A DNA stretch of 64,000 bases from Nansenia antarctica (Eukaryota; Chordata; Actinopteri; Argentiniformes; Microstomatidae), in NCBI GenBank assembly GCA_963989245.1, contig CAXDII010000319.1:823501-887500 (forward strand), written 5' to 3'. Below the pieces are notes generated by a model. The model was not told where the DNA came from, searched no databases, and saw nothing but the letters and a program-made list of their open reading frames with translations. Shown piece after piece: positions 32,276-46,699 of the stretch. How positions within the stretch are numbered: position 1 is the first letter of the stretch; each line of letters starts with the position of its first letter. A program made the translations under genes and the position numbers.

Positions 32276-35200
32276 GAGCATTCAGCAACAAGTCAAAATG
32301 TGCTCCAGAAAAGCAGAAAACAACACTGATAGAACTTGAGAACGAATGCAAAAACAGTCCACTCTCAGAACAGGCCGCTTGGACACTTTCAGAACAGCTC
32401 TGTTAATGACTGAAAACAGCTCTCGAAGAGATTGTCAAAAGAGACTCTGAAAACGAAACGTTGATTACTTTTGAGCAAAAGGCTGCACACACGCAATTCA
32501 AGTTGCTCTGATTGTCATTTAGAGTAACATTATAGGATTATTCAACAACAAGTCAAAATGTGCTCGTGAAAGGCAGAAAACAACACTTTGATAGTTTGAT
32601 ATAACTTGAGAACGAATGCAAAAAACAGTCCACTCTAAGAACAGGCCGCTTGGACACTTTCAGAACAGCTCTGTTAATGACTGAAAACAGCTCTCGAAGA
32701 GATTGTCAAAAGAGACTCTGAAAACGAAACGTTGATTACTTTTGAGCAAAAGGCTGCACACACGCAATTCAAGTTGCTCTGATTGTCATTTAGAGTAACA
32801 TTATAGGATTATTCAACAACAAGTCAAAATGTGCTCGTGAAAGGCAGAAAACAACACTTTGATAGTTTGATATAACTTGAGAACGAATGCAAAAAACAGT
32901 CCACTCTAAGAACAGGCCGCTTGGACACTTTCAGAACAGCTCTGTTAATGACTGAAAACAGCTCTCGAAGAGATTGTCAAAAGAGACTCCGAAAACGAAA
33001 CGTTGATCACTTTTGAGCAAAAGGCTGCACACACGCAATTCAAGTTGCTCTGATTGTCATTTAGAGTTACATTATAGGAGCATTCAGCAACAAGTCAAAA
33101 TGTGCTCCAGAAAAGCAGAAAACAACACTGATAGAACTTGAGAACGAATGCAAAAACAGTCCACTCTCAGAACAGGCCGCTTGGACACTTTCAGAACAGC
33201 TCTGTTAATGACTGAAAACAGCTCTCGAAGAGATTGTCAAAAGAGACTCCGAAAACGAAACGTTGATTACTTTTGAGCAAAAGGCTGCACACAAGCAATT
33301 CAAGTTGCTCTGATTGTCATTTAGAGTAACATTATAGGATTATTCAACAACAAGTCAAAATGTGCTCGTGAAAGGCAGAAAACAACACTTTGATAGTTTG
33401 ATATAACTTGAGAACGAATGCAAAAAACAGTCCACTCTAAGAACAGGCCGCTTGGACACTTTCAGAACAGCTCTGTTAATGACTGAAAACAGCTCTCGAA
33501 GAGATTGTCAAAAGAGACTCTGAAAACGAAACGTTGATTACTTTTGAGCAAAAGGCTGCACACACGCAATTCAAGTTGCTCTGATTGTCATTTAGACTAA
33601 CATTATAGGATTATTCAACAACAAGTCAAAATGTGCTCGTGAAAGGCAGAAAACAACACTTTGATAGTTTGATATAACTTGAGAACGAATGCAAAAAACA
33701 GTCCACTCTAAGAACAGGCCGCTTGGACACTTTCAGAACAGCTCTGTTAATGACTGAAAACAGCTCTCGAAGAGATTGTCAAAAGAGACTCCGAAAACGA
33801 AACGTTGATCACTTTTGAGCAAAAGGCTGCACACACGCAATTCAAGTTGCTCTGATTGTCATTTAGAGTTACATTATAGGATTATTCAACAACAAGTCAA
33901 AATGTGCTCGTGAAAGGCAGAAAACAACACTTTGATAGTTTGATATAACTTGAGAACGAATGCAAAAAACAGTCCACTCTAAGAACAGGCCGCTTGGACA
34001 CTTTCAGAACAGCTCTGTTAATGACTGAAAACAGCTCTCGAAGAGATTGTCAAAAGAGACTCTGAAAACGAAACGTTGATCACTTTTGAGCAAAAGGCTG
34101 CACACACGCAATTCAAGTTGCTCTGATTGTCATTTAGAGTTACATTATAGGATTATTCAACAACAAGTCAAAATGTGCTCGTGAAAGGCAGAAAACAACA
34201 CTTTGATAGTTTGATATAACTTGAGAACGAATGCAAAAAACAGTCCACTCTAAGAACAGGCCGCTTGGACACTTTCAGAACAGCTCTGTTAATGACTGAA
34301 AACAGCTCTCGAAGAGATTGTCAAAAGAGACTCTGAAAACGAAACGTTGATTACTTTTGAGCAAAAGGCTGCACACACGCAATTCAAGTTGCTCTGATTG
34401 TCATTTAGAGTAACATTATAGGATTATTCAACAACAAGTCAAAATGTGCTCGTGAAAGGCAGAAAACAACACTTTGATAGTTTGATATAACTTGAGAACG
34501 AATGCAAAAAACAGTCCACTCTAAGAACAGGCCGCTTGGACACTTTCAGAACAGCTCTGTTAATGACTGAAAACAGCTCTCGAAGAGATTGTCAAAAGAG
34601 ACTCCGAAAACGAAACGTTGATCACTTTTGAGCAAAAGGCTGCACACACGCAATTCAAGTTGCTCTGATTGTCATTTAGAGTTACATTATAGGAGCATTC
34701 AGCAACAAGTCAAAATGTGCTCCAGAAAAGCAGAAAACAACACTGATAGAACTTGAGAACGAATGCAAAAACAGTCCACTCTCAGAACAGGCCGCTTGGA
34801 CACTTTCAGAACAGCTCTGTTAATGACTGAAAACAGCTCTCGAAGAGATTGTCAAAAGAGACTCCGAAAACGAAACGTTGATTACTTTTGAGCAAAAGGC
34901 TGCACACAAGCAATTCAAGTTGCTCTGATTGTCATTTAGAGTAACATTATAGGATTATTCAACAACAAGTCAAAATGTGCTCGTGAAAGGCAGAAAACAA
35001 CACTTTGATAGTTTGATATAACTTGAGAACGAATGCAAAAAACAGTCCACTCTAAGAACAGGCCGCTTGGACACTTTCAGAACAGCTCTGTTAATGACTG
35101 AAAACAGCTCTCGAAGAGATTGTCAAAAGAGACTCTGAAAACGAAACGTTGATTACTTTTGAGCAAAAGGCTGCACACACGCAATTCAAGTTGCTCTGAT

Positions 35201-35890
35201 TGTCATTTAGACTAACATTATAGGATTATTCAACAACAAGTCAAAATGTGCTCGTGAAAGGCAGAAAACAACACTTTGATAGTTTGATATAACTTGAGAA
35301 CGAATGCAAAAAACAGTCCACTCTAAGAACAGGCCGCTTGGACACTTTCAGAACAGCTCTGTTAATGACTGAAAACAGCTCTCGAAGAGATTGTCAAAAG
35401 AGACTCCGAAAACGAAACGTTGATCACTTTTGAGCAAAAGGCTGCACACACGCAATTCAAGTTGCTCTGATTGTCATTTAGAGTTACATTATAGGATTAT
35501 TCAACAACAAGTCAAAATGTGCTCGTGAAAGGCAGAAAACAACACTTTGATAGTTTGATATAACTTGAGAACGAATGCAAAAAACAGTCCACTCTAAGAA
35601 CAGGCCGCTTGGACACTTTCAGAACAGCTCTGTTAATGACTGAAAACAGCTCTCGAAGAGATTGTCAAAAGAGACTCTGAAAACGAAACGTTGATCACTT
35701 TTGAGCAAAAGGCTGCACACACGCAATTCAAGTTGCTCTGATTGTCATTTAGAGTTACATTATAGGATTATTCAACAACAAGTCAAAATGTGCTCGTGAA
35801 AGGCAGAAAACAACACTTTGATAGTTTGATATAACTTGAGAACGAATGCAAAAAACAGTCCACTCTAAGAACAGGCCGCTTGGACACTTT
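32276..35890 (+). repeat. Three/six-monomer higher-order repeats with B monomers
   Basis: 260-bp B monomers (one A fewer in the A run) start near 32276, 33078 and 34693. Steps are 802 bp (three monomers) and 1615 bp (six). GATTACTTTT and AGAGTAAC variants mark this region, and AGACTAAC recurs at about 33594 and 35209, again 1615 bp apart. Confidence 0.85.
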
Positions 35891-36039
35891 CAGAACAGCT
35901 CTGTTAATGACTGAAAACAGCTCTCGAAGAGATTGTCAAAAGAGACTCCGAAAACGAAACGTTGATCACTTTTGAGCAAAAGGCTGCACACACGCAATTC
36001 AAGTTGCTCTGATTGTCATTTAGAGTTACATTATAGGAT

Positions 36040-39000
36040 TATTCAACAACAAGTCAAAATGTGCTCGTGAAAGGCAGAAAACAACACTTTGATAGTTTGA
36101 TATAACTTGAAAACGAATGCAAAAAACAGTCCACTCTCAGAACAGGCCGCTTGGACACTTTCAGAACAGCTCTGTTAATGACTGAAAACAGCTCTCGAAG
36201 AGATTGTCAAAAGAGACTCCGAAAACGAAACGTTGATCACTTTTGAGCAAAAGGCTGCACACACGCAATTCAAGCTGCTCTGATTGTCATTTAGAGTTAC
36301 ATTATAGGAGCATTCAGCAACAAGTCAAAATGTGCTCCAGAAAAGCAGAAAACAACACTGATAGAACTTGAGAACGAATGCAAAAAACAGTCCACTCTCA
36401 GAACAGGCCGCTTGGACACTTTCAGAACAGCTCTGTTAATGACTGAAAACAGCTCTCGAAGAGATTGTCAAAAGAGACTCCGAAAACGAAACGTTGATCA
36501 CTTTTGAGCAAAAGGCTGCACACACGCAATTCAAGTTGCTCTGATTAACATTTAGAGTTACATTATAGGATTATTCAACAACAAGTCAAAATGTGCTCGA
36601 GAAAGGCAGAAAACAACACTTTGATAGTTTGATATAACTTGAGAACGAATGCAAAAAACACAGTCCACTCTAAGAACAGGCCGCTTGGACACTTTCAGAA
36701 CAGCTCTGTTAATGACTGAAAACAGCTCTCGAAGAGATTGTCAAAAGAGACTCCGAAAACGAAACGTTGATCACTTTTGAGCAAAAGGCTGCACACACGC
36801 AATTCAAGTTGCTCTGATTGTCATTTAGAGTTACATTATAGGATTATTCAACAACAAGTCAAAATGTGCTCGTGAAAGGCAGAAAACAACACTTTGATAG
36901 TTTGATATATATAACTTGAGAACGAATGCAAAAAACAGTCCACTCTAAGAACAGGCCGCTTGGACACTTTCAGAACAGCTCTGTTAATGACTGAAAACAG
37001 CTCTCGAAGAGATTGTCAAAAGAGACTCCGAAAGCGAAACGTTGATCACTTTTGAGCAAAAGGCTGCACACACGCAATTCAAGTTGCTCTGATTGTCATT
37101 TAGAGTTACATTATAGGATTATTCAACAACAAGTCAAAATGTGCTCGTGAAAGGCAGAAAACAACACTTTGATAGTTTGATATAACTTGAGAACGAATGC
37201 AAAAAACAGTCCACTCTAAGAACAGGCCGCTTGGACACTTTCAGAACAGCTCTGTTAATGACTGAAAACAGCTCTCGAAGAGATTGTCAAAAGAGACTCT
37301 GAAAACGAAACGTTGATCACTTTTGAGCAAAAGGCTGCACACACGCAATTCAAGTTGCTCTGATTGTCATTTAGAGTTACATTATAGGATTATTCAACAA
37401 CAAGTCAAAATGTGCTCGTGAAAGGCAGAAAACAACACTTTGATAGTTTGATATAACTTGAGAACGAATGCAAAAAACAGTCCACTCTAAGAACAGGCCG
37501 CTTGGACACTTTCAGAACAGCTCTGTTAATGACTGAAAACAGCTCTCGAAGAGATTGTCAAAAGAGACTCTGAAAACGAAACGTTGATCACTTTTGAGCA
37601 AAAGGCTGCACACACGCAATTCAAGTTGCTCTGATTGTCATTTAGAGTTACATTATAGGATTATTCAACAACAAGTCAAAATGTGCTCGTGAAAGGCAGA
37701 AAACAACACTTTGATAGTTTGATATAACTTGAGAACGAATGCAAAAAACAGTCCACTCTAAGAACAGGCCGCTTGGACACTTTCAGAACAGCTCTGTTAA
37801 TGACTGAAAACAGCTCTCGAAGAGATTGTCAAAAGAGACTCCGAAAACGAAACGTTGATCACTTTTGAGCAAAAGGCTGCACACACGCAATTCAAGTTGC
37901 TCTGATTGTCATTTAGAGTTACATTATAGGAGCATTCAGCAACAAGTCAAAATGTGCTCCAGAAAAGCAGAAAACAACACTGATAGAACTTGAGAACGAA
38001 TGCAAAAAACAGTCCACTCTCAGAACAGGCCGCTTGGACACTTTCAGAACAGCTCTGTTAATGACTGAAAACAGCTCTCGAAGAGATTGTCAAAAGAGAC
38101 TCTGAAAACGAAACGTTGATCACTTTTGAGCAAAAGGCTGCACACACGCAATTCAAGTTGCTCTGATTGTCATTTAGAGTTACATTATAGGATTATTCAA
38201 CAACAAGTCAAAATGTGCTCGTGAAAGGCAGAAAACAACACTTTGATAGTTTGATATAACTTGAGAACGAATGCAAAAAACAGTCCACTCTAAGAACAGG
38301 CCGCTTGGACACTTTCAGAACAGCTCTGTTAATGACTGAAAACAGCTCTCGAAGAGATTGTCAAAAGAGACTCCGAAAACGAAACGTTGATCACTTTTGA
38401 GCAAAAGGCTGCACACACGCAATTCAAGTTGCTCTGATTGTCATTTAGAGTTACATTATAGGATTATTCAACAACAAGTCAAAATGTGCTCGTGAAAGGC
38501 AGAAAACAACACTTTGATAGTTTGATATAACTTGAAAACGAATGCAAAAAACAGTCCACTCTCAGAACAGGCCGCTTGGACACTTTCAGAACAGCTCTGT
38601 TAATGACTGAAAACAGCTCTCGAAGAGATTGTCAAAAGAGACTCCGAAAACGAAACGTTGATCACTTTTGAGCAAAAGGCTGCACACACGCAATTCAAGC
38701 TGCTCTGATTGTCATTTAGAGTTACATTATAGGAGCATTCAGCAACAAGTCAAAATGTGCTCCAGAAAAGCAGAAAACAACACTGATAGAACTTGAGAAC
38801 GAATGCAAAAAACAGTCCACTCTCAGAACAGGCCGCTTGGACACTTTCAGAACAGCTCTGTTAATGACTGAAAACAGCTCTCGAAGAGATTGTCAAAAGA
38901 GACTCCGAAAACGAAACGTTGATCACTTTTGAGCAAAAGGCTGCACACACGCAATTCAAGTTGCTCTGATTAACATTTAGAGTTACATTATAGGATTATT

Positions 39001-40890
39001 CAACAACAAGTCAAAATGTGCTCGAGAAAGGCAGAAAACAACACTTTGATAGTTTGATATAACTTGAGAACGAATGCAAAAAACACAGTCCACTCTAAGA
39101 ACAGGCCGCTTGGACACTTTCAGAACAGCTCTGTTAATGACTGAAAACAGCTCTCGAAGAGATTGTCAAAAGAGACTCCGAAAACGAAACGTTGATCACT
39201 TTTGAGCAAAAGGCTGCACACACGCAATTCAAGTTGCTCTGATTGTCATTTAGAGTTACATTATAGGATTATTCAACAACAAGTCAAAATGTGCTCGTGA
39301 AAGGCAGAAAACAACACTTTGATAGTTTGATATATATAACTTGAGAACGAATGCAAAAAACAGTCCACTCTAAGAACAGGCCGCTTGGACACTTTCAGAA
39401 CAGCTCTGTTAATGACTGAAAACAGCTCTCGAAGAGATTGTCAAAAGAGACTCCGAAAGCGAAACGTTGATCACTTTTGAGCAAAAGGCTGCACACACGC
39501 AATTCAAGTTGCTCTGATTGTCATTTAGAGTTACATTATAGGATTATTCAACAACAAGTCTAAATGTGCTCGTGAAAGGCAGAAAACAACACTTTGATAG
39601 TTTGATATAACTTGAGAACGAATGCAAAAAACAGTCCACTCTAAGAACAGGCCGCTTGGACACTTTCAGAACAGCTCTGTTAATGACTGAAAACAGCTCT
39701 CGAAGAGATTGTCAAAAGAGACTCTGAAAACGAAACGTTGATCACTTTTGAGCAAAAGGCTGCACACACGCAATTCAAGTTGCTCTGATTGTCATTTAGA
39801 GTTACATTATAGGATTATTCAACAACAAGTCAAAATGTGCTCGTGAAAGGCAGAAAACAACACTTTGATAGTTTGATATAACTTGAGAACGAATGCAAAA
39901 AACAGTCCACTCTAAGAACAGGCCGCTTGGACACTTTCAGAACAGCTCTGTTAATGACTGAAAACAGCTCTCGAAGAGATTGTCAAAAGAGACTCTGAAA
40001 ACGAAACGTTGATCACTTTTGAGCAAAAGGCTGCACACACGCAATTCAAGTTGCTCTGATTGTCATTTAGAGTTACATTATAGGATTATTCAACAACAAG
40101 TCAAAATGTGCTCGTGAAAGGCAGAAAACAACACTTTGATAGTTTGATATAACTTGAGAACGAATGCAAAAAACAGTCCACTCTAAGAACAGGCCGCTTG
40201 GACACTTTCAGAACAGCTCTGTTAATGACTGAAAACAGCTCTCGAAGAGATTGTCAAAAGAGACTCCGAAAACGAAACGTTGATCACTTTTGAGCAAAAG
40301 GCTGCACACACGCAATTCAAGTTGCTCTGATTGTCATTTAGAGTTACATTATAGGAGCATTCAGCAACAAGTCAAAATGTGCTCCAGAAAAGCAGAAAAC
40401 AACACTGATAGAACTTGAGAACGAATGCAAAAAACAGTCCACTCTCAGAACAGGCCGCTTGGACACTTTCAGAACAGCTCTGTTAATGACTGAAAACAGC
40501 TCTCGAAGAGATTGTCAAAAGAGACTCTGAAAACGAAACGTTGATCACTTTTGAGCAAAAGGCTGCACACACGCAATTCAAGTTGCTCTGATTGTCATTT
40601 AGAGTTACATTATAGGATTATTCAACAACAAGTCAAAATGTGCTCGTGAAAGGCAGAAAACAACACTTTGATAGTTTGATATAACTTGAGAACGAATGCA
40701 AAAAACACTCCACTCTAAGAACAGGCCGCTTGGACACTTTCAGAACAGCTCTGTTAATGACTGAAAACAGCTCTCGAAGAGATTGTCAAAAGAGACTCCG
40801 AAAACGAAACATTGATCACTTTTGAGCAAAAGGCTGCACACACGCAATTCAAGTTGCTCTGATTGTCATTTAAAGTTACATTATAGGATT
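36040..40890 (+). repeat. Nine-monomer (2425-bp) higher-order repeat, two copies
   Basis: A string of private variants repeats in order 2425 bp apart: ACTTGAAAACG (about 36107/38533), CAAGCTGCTC (36275/38700 at the variant base), GATTAACATTTAG (36543/38968), AACACAGTCC (36655/39080), GATATATATAAC (36904/39332) and CGAAAGCGAAAC (37030/39457). The length equals seven 271-bp plus two 261-bp monomers plus the two small insertions. Confidence 0.9.
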
Positions 40891-43800
40891 ATTCAACAAC
40901 AAGTTAAAATGTGCTCGTGAAAGGCAGAAAACAACACTTTGATAGTTTGATATAACTTGAGAACGAATGCAAAAAACAGTCCACTCTAAGAACAGGCCGC
41001 TTGGACACTTTCAGAACAGCTCTGTTAATGACTGAAAACAGCTCTCGAAGAGATTGTCAAAAGAGACTCCGAAAACGAAACGTTGATCACTTTTGAGCAA
41101 AATGCTGCACACACGCAATTCAAGTTGCTCTGATTGTCATTTAGAGTTACATTATAGGATTATTCAACAACAAGTCAAAATGTGCTCGTGAACGGCAGAA
41201 AACAACACTTTGATAGTTTGATATAACTTGAGAACGAATGCAAAAAACAGTCCACTCTAAGAACAGGCCGCTTGGACACTTTCAGAACAGCTCTGTTAAT
41301 GACTGAAAACAGCTCTCGAAGAGATTGTCAAAAGAGACTCCGAAAACGAAACGTTGATCACTTTTGAGCAAAAGGCTGCACACACGCAATTCAAGTTGCT
41401 CTGATTGTCATTTAGAGTTACATTATAGGAGCATTCAGCAACAAGTCAAAATGTGCTCCAGAAAAGCAGAAAACAACACTGATAGAACTTGAGAACGAAT
41501 GCAAAAACAGTCCACTCTCAGAACAGGCCGCTTGGACACTTTCAGAACAGCTCTGTTAATGACTGAAAACAGCTCTCGAAGAGATTGTCAAAAGAGACTC
41601 TGAAAACGAAACGTTGATTACTTTTGAGCAAAAGGCTGCACACACGCAATTCAAGTTGCTCTGATTGTCATTTAGAGTAACATTATAGGATTATTCAACA
41701 ACAAGTCAAAATGTGCTCGTGAAAGGCAGAAAACAACACTTTGATAGTTTGATATAACTTGAGAACGAATGCAAAAAACAGTCCACTCTAAGAACAGGCC
41801 GCTTGGACACTTTCAGAACAGCTCTGTTAATGACTGAAAACAGCTCTCGAAGAGATTGTCAAAAGAGACTCCGAAAACGAAACGTTGATCACTTTTGAGC
41901 AAAAGGCTGCACACACGCAATTCAAGTTGCTCTGATTGTCATTTAGAGTTACATTATAGGATTATTCAACAACAAGTCAAAATGTGCTCGTGAAAGGCAG
42001 AAAACAACACTTTGATAGTTTGATATAACTTGAGAACGAATGCAAAAAACAGTCCACTCTAAGAACAGGCCGCTTGGACACTTTCAGAACAGCTCTGTTA
42101 ATGACTGAAAACAGCTCTCGAAGAGATTGTCAAAAGAGACTCTGAAAACGAAACGTTGATCACTTTTGAGCAAAAGGCTGCACACACGCAATTCAAGTTG
42201 CTCTGATTGTCATTTAGAGTTACATTATAGGATTATTCAACAACAAGTCAAAATGTGCTCGTGAAAGGCAGAAAACAACACTTTGATAGTTTGATATAAC
42301 TTGAGAACGAATGCAAAAAACACTCCACTCTAAGAACAGGCCGCTTGGACACTTTCAGAACAGCTCTGTTAATGACTGAAAACAGCTCTCGAAGAGATTG
42401 TCAAAAGAGACTCCGAAAACGAAACGTTGATCACTTTTGAGCAAAAGGCTGCACACACGCAATTCAAGTTGCTCTGATTGTCATTTAAAGTTACATTATA
42501 GGATTATTCAACAACAAGTTAAAATGTGCTCGTGAAAGGCAGAAAACAACACTTTGATAGTTTGATATAACTTGAGAACGAATGCAAAAAACAGTCCACT
42601 CTCAGAACAGGCCGCTTGGACACTTTCAGAACAGCTCTGTTAATGACTGAAAACAGCTCTCGAAGAGATTGTCAAAAGAGACTCCGAAAACGAAACGTTG
42701 ATCACTTTTGAGCAAAATGCTGCACACACGCAATTCAAGTTGCTCTGATTGTCATTTAGAGTTACATTATAGGATTATTCAACAACAAGTCAAAATGTGC
42801 TCGTGAACGGCAGAAAACAACACTTTGATAGTTTGATATAACTTGAGAACGAATGCAAAAAACAGTCCACTCTAAGAACAGGCCGCTTGGACACTTTCAG
42901 AACAGCTCTGTTAATGACTGAAAACAGCTCTCGAAGAGATTGTCAAAAGAGACTCCGAAAACGAAACGTTGATCACTTTTGAGCAAAAGGCTGCACACAC
43001 GCAATTCAAGTTGCTCTGATTGTCATTTAGAGTTACATTATAGGAGCATTCAGCAACAAGTCAAAATGTGCTCCAGAAAAGCAGAAAACAACACTGATAG
43101 AACTTGAGAACGAATGCAAAAACAGTCCACTCTCAGAACAGGCCGCTTGGACACTTTCAGAACAGCTCTGTTAATGACTGAAAACAGCTCTCGAAGAGAT
43201 TGTCAAAAGAGACTCTGAAAACGAAACGTTGATTACTTTTGAGCAAAAGGCTGCACACACGCAATTCAAGTTGCTCTGATTGTCATTTAGAGTAACATTA
43301 TAGGATTATTCAACAACAAGTTAAAATGTGCTCGTGAAAGGCAGAAAACAACACTTTGATAGTTTGATATAACTTGAGAACGAATGCAAAAAACAATCCA
43401 CTCTAAGAACAGGCCGCTTGGACACTTTCAGAACAGCTCTGTTAATGACTGAAAACAGCTCTCGAAGAGATTGTCAAAAGAGACTCCGAAAACGAAACGT
43501 TGATCACTTTTGAGCAAAAGGCTGCACACACGCAATTCAAGTTGCTCTGATTGTCATTTAGAGTTACATTATAGGATTATTCAACAACAAGTCAAAATGT
43601 GCTCGTGAAAGGCAGAAAACAACACTTTGATAGTTTGATATAACTTGAGAACGAATGCAAAAAACAGTCCACTCTAAGAACAGGCCGCTTGGACACTTTC
43701 AGAACAGCTCTGTTAATGACTGAAAACAGCTCTCGAAGAGATTGTCAAAAGAGACTCTGAAAACGAAACGTTGATCACTTTTGAGCAAAAGGCTGCACAC

Positions 43801-44400
43801 ACGCAATTCAAGTTGCTCTGATTGTCATTTAGAGTTACATTATAGGATTATTCAACAACAAGTCAAAATGTGCTCGTGAAAGGCAGAAAACAACACTTTG
43901 ATAGTTTGATATAACTTGAGAACGAATGCAAAAACACTCCACTCTAAGAACAGGCCGCTTGGACACTTTCAGAACAGCTCTGTTAATGACTGAAAACAGC
44001 TCTCGAAGAGATTGTCAAAAGAGACTCCGAAAACGAAACGTTGATCACTTTTGAGCAAAAGGCTGCACACACGCAATTCAAGTTGCTCTGATTGTCATTT
44101 AGAGTTACATTATAGGATTATTCAACAACAAGTCAAAATGTGCTCGTGAAAGGCAGAAAACAACACTTTGATAGTTTGATATAACTTGAGAACGAATGCA
44201 AAAACACTCCACTCTAAGAACAGGCCGCTTGGACACTTTCAGAACAGCTCTGTTAATGACTGAAAACAGCTCTCGAAGAGATTGTCAAAAGAGACTCCGA
44301 AAACGAAACGTTGATCACTTTTGAGCAAAAGGCTGCACACACGCAATTCAAGTTGCTCTGATTGTCATTTAAAGTTACATTATAGGATTATTCAACAACA
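40700..44400 (+). repeat. Six-monomer (1615-bp) higher-order repeat
   Basis: The marker AAAATGCTGC at about 41103 and 42718, GAACGGCAG in the following monomer, and B monomers at 41429 and 43044 all repeat at 1615 bp. This block ends at the 418-bp insertion. Confidence 0.8.
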
Positions 44401-44412
44401 AGTTAAAATGTG

Positions 44413-44830
44413 ACACAGCCCAATGAAAAGGGCTACCTGTAGGCGAAATCATTTTTCAGTTTTTTACATGTGCTTAAACTACAGATTGTAAGCTTTCAAA
44501 TGATGCATCATACATTGAAATCGGAAACAAATTGAAGACGACATGAGTATTTGAAAGTTGCTACACCGGAAATCACTAAGCACGGAAAATCCCCATCAAA
44601 GATAATGAATCCCCATCAAACAACAAGAAACGAAGTCATTGTGTTATAGATTACACTTATTTAATGAACGTAAAACTGTTCGGAAAAATAACGAGTGGGT
44701 ACTTCACATCTTCGAGTTGAATGTTAGCTAAAAAAACGAAAATTAAAAAAAAAAAAAAAAAAAACTTTAAAGACGAATTTGACGTCTTTCTCATTTCCGA
44801 GAGGTGTCCAGAAACACCAGGAGCAGTCAC
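44413..44830. mobile_element. 418-bp unclassified insertion in satellite
   Basis: Non-satellite sequence interrupts one monomer; satellite resumes in exact phase. AAATGTG is present on both sides (44406-44412 and 44831-44837), a 7-bp target duplication. The ends can alternatively be drawn as GTGAC...GTCAC, a 5-bp inverted repeat with a 4-bp AAAT duplication. Inside are an AGCCC/GGGCT hairpin at the left end, a 20-bp direct repeat containing CCCCATCAAA (44591, 44611) and a run of about 20 A near 44744-44763. The 91-codon minus-strand frame crossing its right edge reads into satellite and is not a gene. It may be a small non-autonomous transposon; the family is not recognised. Confidence 0.72.
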
Positions 44831-46699
44831 AAATGTGCTCGTGAAAGGCAGAAAACAACACTTTGATAGTTTGATATAACTTGAGAACGAATGCAAAAAA
44901 CAGTCCACTCTAAGAACAGGCCGCTTGGACACTTTCAGAACAGCTCTGTTAATGACTGAAAACAGCTCTCGAAGAGATTGTCAAAAGAGACTCCGAAAAC
45001 GAAACGTTGATCACTTTTGAGCAAAATGCTGCACACACGCAATTCAAGTTGCTCTGATTGTCATTTAGAGTTACATTATAGGATTATTCAACAACAAGTC
45101 AAAATGTGCTCGTGAAAGGCAGAAAACAACACTTTGATAGTTTGATATAACTTGAGAACGAATGCAAAAAACAGTCCACTCTAAGAACAGGCCGCTTGGA
45201 CACTTTCAGAACAGCTCTGTTAATGACTGAAAACAGCTCTCGAAGAGATTGTCAAAAGAGACTCCGAAAACGAAACGTTGATCACTTTTGAGCAAAATGC
45301 TGCACACACGCAATTCAAGTTGCTCTGATTGTCATTTAGAGTTACATTATAGGATTATTCAACAACAAGTCAAAATGTGCTCGTGAAAGGCAGAAAACAA
45401 CACTTTGATAGTTTGATATAACTTGAGAACGAATGCAAAAAACAGTCCACTCTAAGAATAGGCCGCTTGGACACTTTCAGAACAGCTCTGTTAATGACTG
45501 AAAACAGCTCTCGAAGAGATTGTCAAAAGAGACTCCGAAAACGAAACTTTGATCACTTTTGAGCAAAAGGCTGCACACACGCAATTCAAGTTGCTCTGAT
45601 TGTCATTTAGAGTTACATTATAGGATTATTCAACAACAAGCCAAAATGTGCTCGTGAAAGGCAGAAAACAACACTTTGATAGTTTGATATAACTTGAGAA
45701 CGAATGCAAAAAACACTCCACTCTAAGAACAGGCCGCTTGGACACTTTCAGAACAGCTCTGTTAATGACTGAAAACAGCTCTCGAAGAGATTGTCAAAAG
45801 AGACTCCGAAAACGAAACGTTGATCACTTTTGAGCAAAAGGCTGCACACACGCAATTCAAGTTGCTCTGATTGTCATTTAGAGTTACATTATAGGATTAT
45901 TCAACAACAAGTCAAAATGTGCTCGTGAACGGCAGAAAACAACACTTTGATAGTTTGATATAACTTGAGAACGAATGCAAAAAACAGTCCACTCTAAGAA
46001 CAGGCCGCTTGGACACTTTCAGAACAGCTCTGTTAATGACTGAAAACAGCTCTCGAAGAGATTGTCAAAAGAGACTCCGAAAACGAAACGTTGATCACTT
46101 TTGAGCAAAAGGCTGCACACACGCAATTCAAGTTGCTCTGATTGTCATTTAGAGTTACATTATAGGAGCATTCAGCAACAAGTCAAAATGTGCTCCAGAA
46201 AAGCAGAAAACAACACTGATAGAACTTGAGAACGAATGCAAAAAACAGTCCACTCTCAGAACAGGCCGCTTGGACACTTTCAGAACAGCTCTGTTAATGA
46301 CTGAAAACAGCTCTCGAAGAGATTGTCAAAAGAGACTCCGAAAACGAAACGTTGATCACTTTTGAGCAAAAGGCTGCACACACGCAATTCAAGTTGCTCT
46401 GATTGTCATTTAGAGTTACATTATAGGATTATTCAACAACAAGTCAAAATGTGCTCGTGAACGGCAGAAAACAACACTTTGATAGTTTGATATAACTTGA
46501 GAACGAATGCAAAAAACAGTCCACTCTAAGAACAGGCCGCTTGGACACTTTCAGAACAGCTCTGTTAATGACTGAAAACAGCTCTCGAAGAGATTGTCAA
46601 AAGAGACTCCGAAAACGAAACGTTGATCACTTTTGAGCAAAAGGCTGCACACACGCAATTCAAGTTGCTCTGATTGTCATTTAGAGTTACATTATAGGA

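Larger units (their letters stand above)
18664..44412 (+). repeat. 271-bp satellite array, block 2
   Basis: About 95 monomers in the same orientation and phase as block 1; the ERV only interrupts the array. Its left third is dominated by A monomers of two alternating kinds and its right half mixes A and B types in longer higher-order repeats. Small private changes include a 14-bp tandem duplication at 22371-22398, CAACAAGTC lacking three bases at about 28497 and 29849, and a TATA expansion at about 36904 and 39332. No genes are present. Confidence 0.97.

Noticed and set aside
44657..44932. 91-codon minus-strand frame
   Set aside because: It spans the 418-bp insertion and satellite, and its poly-Phe run is the A tract read backwards.
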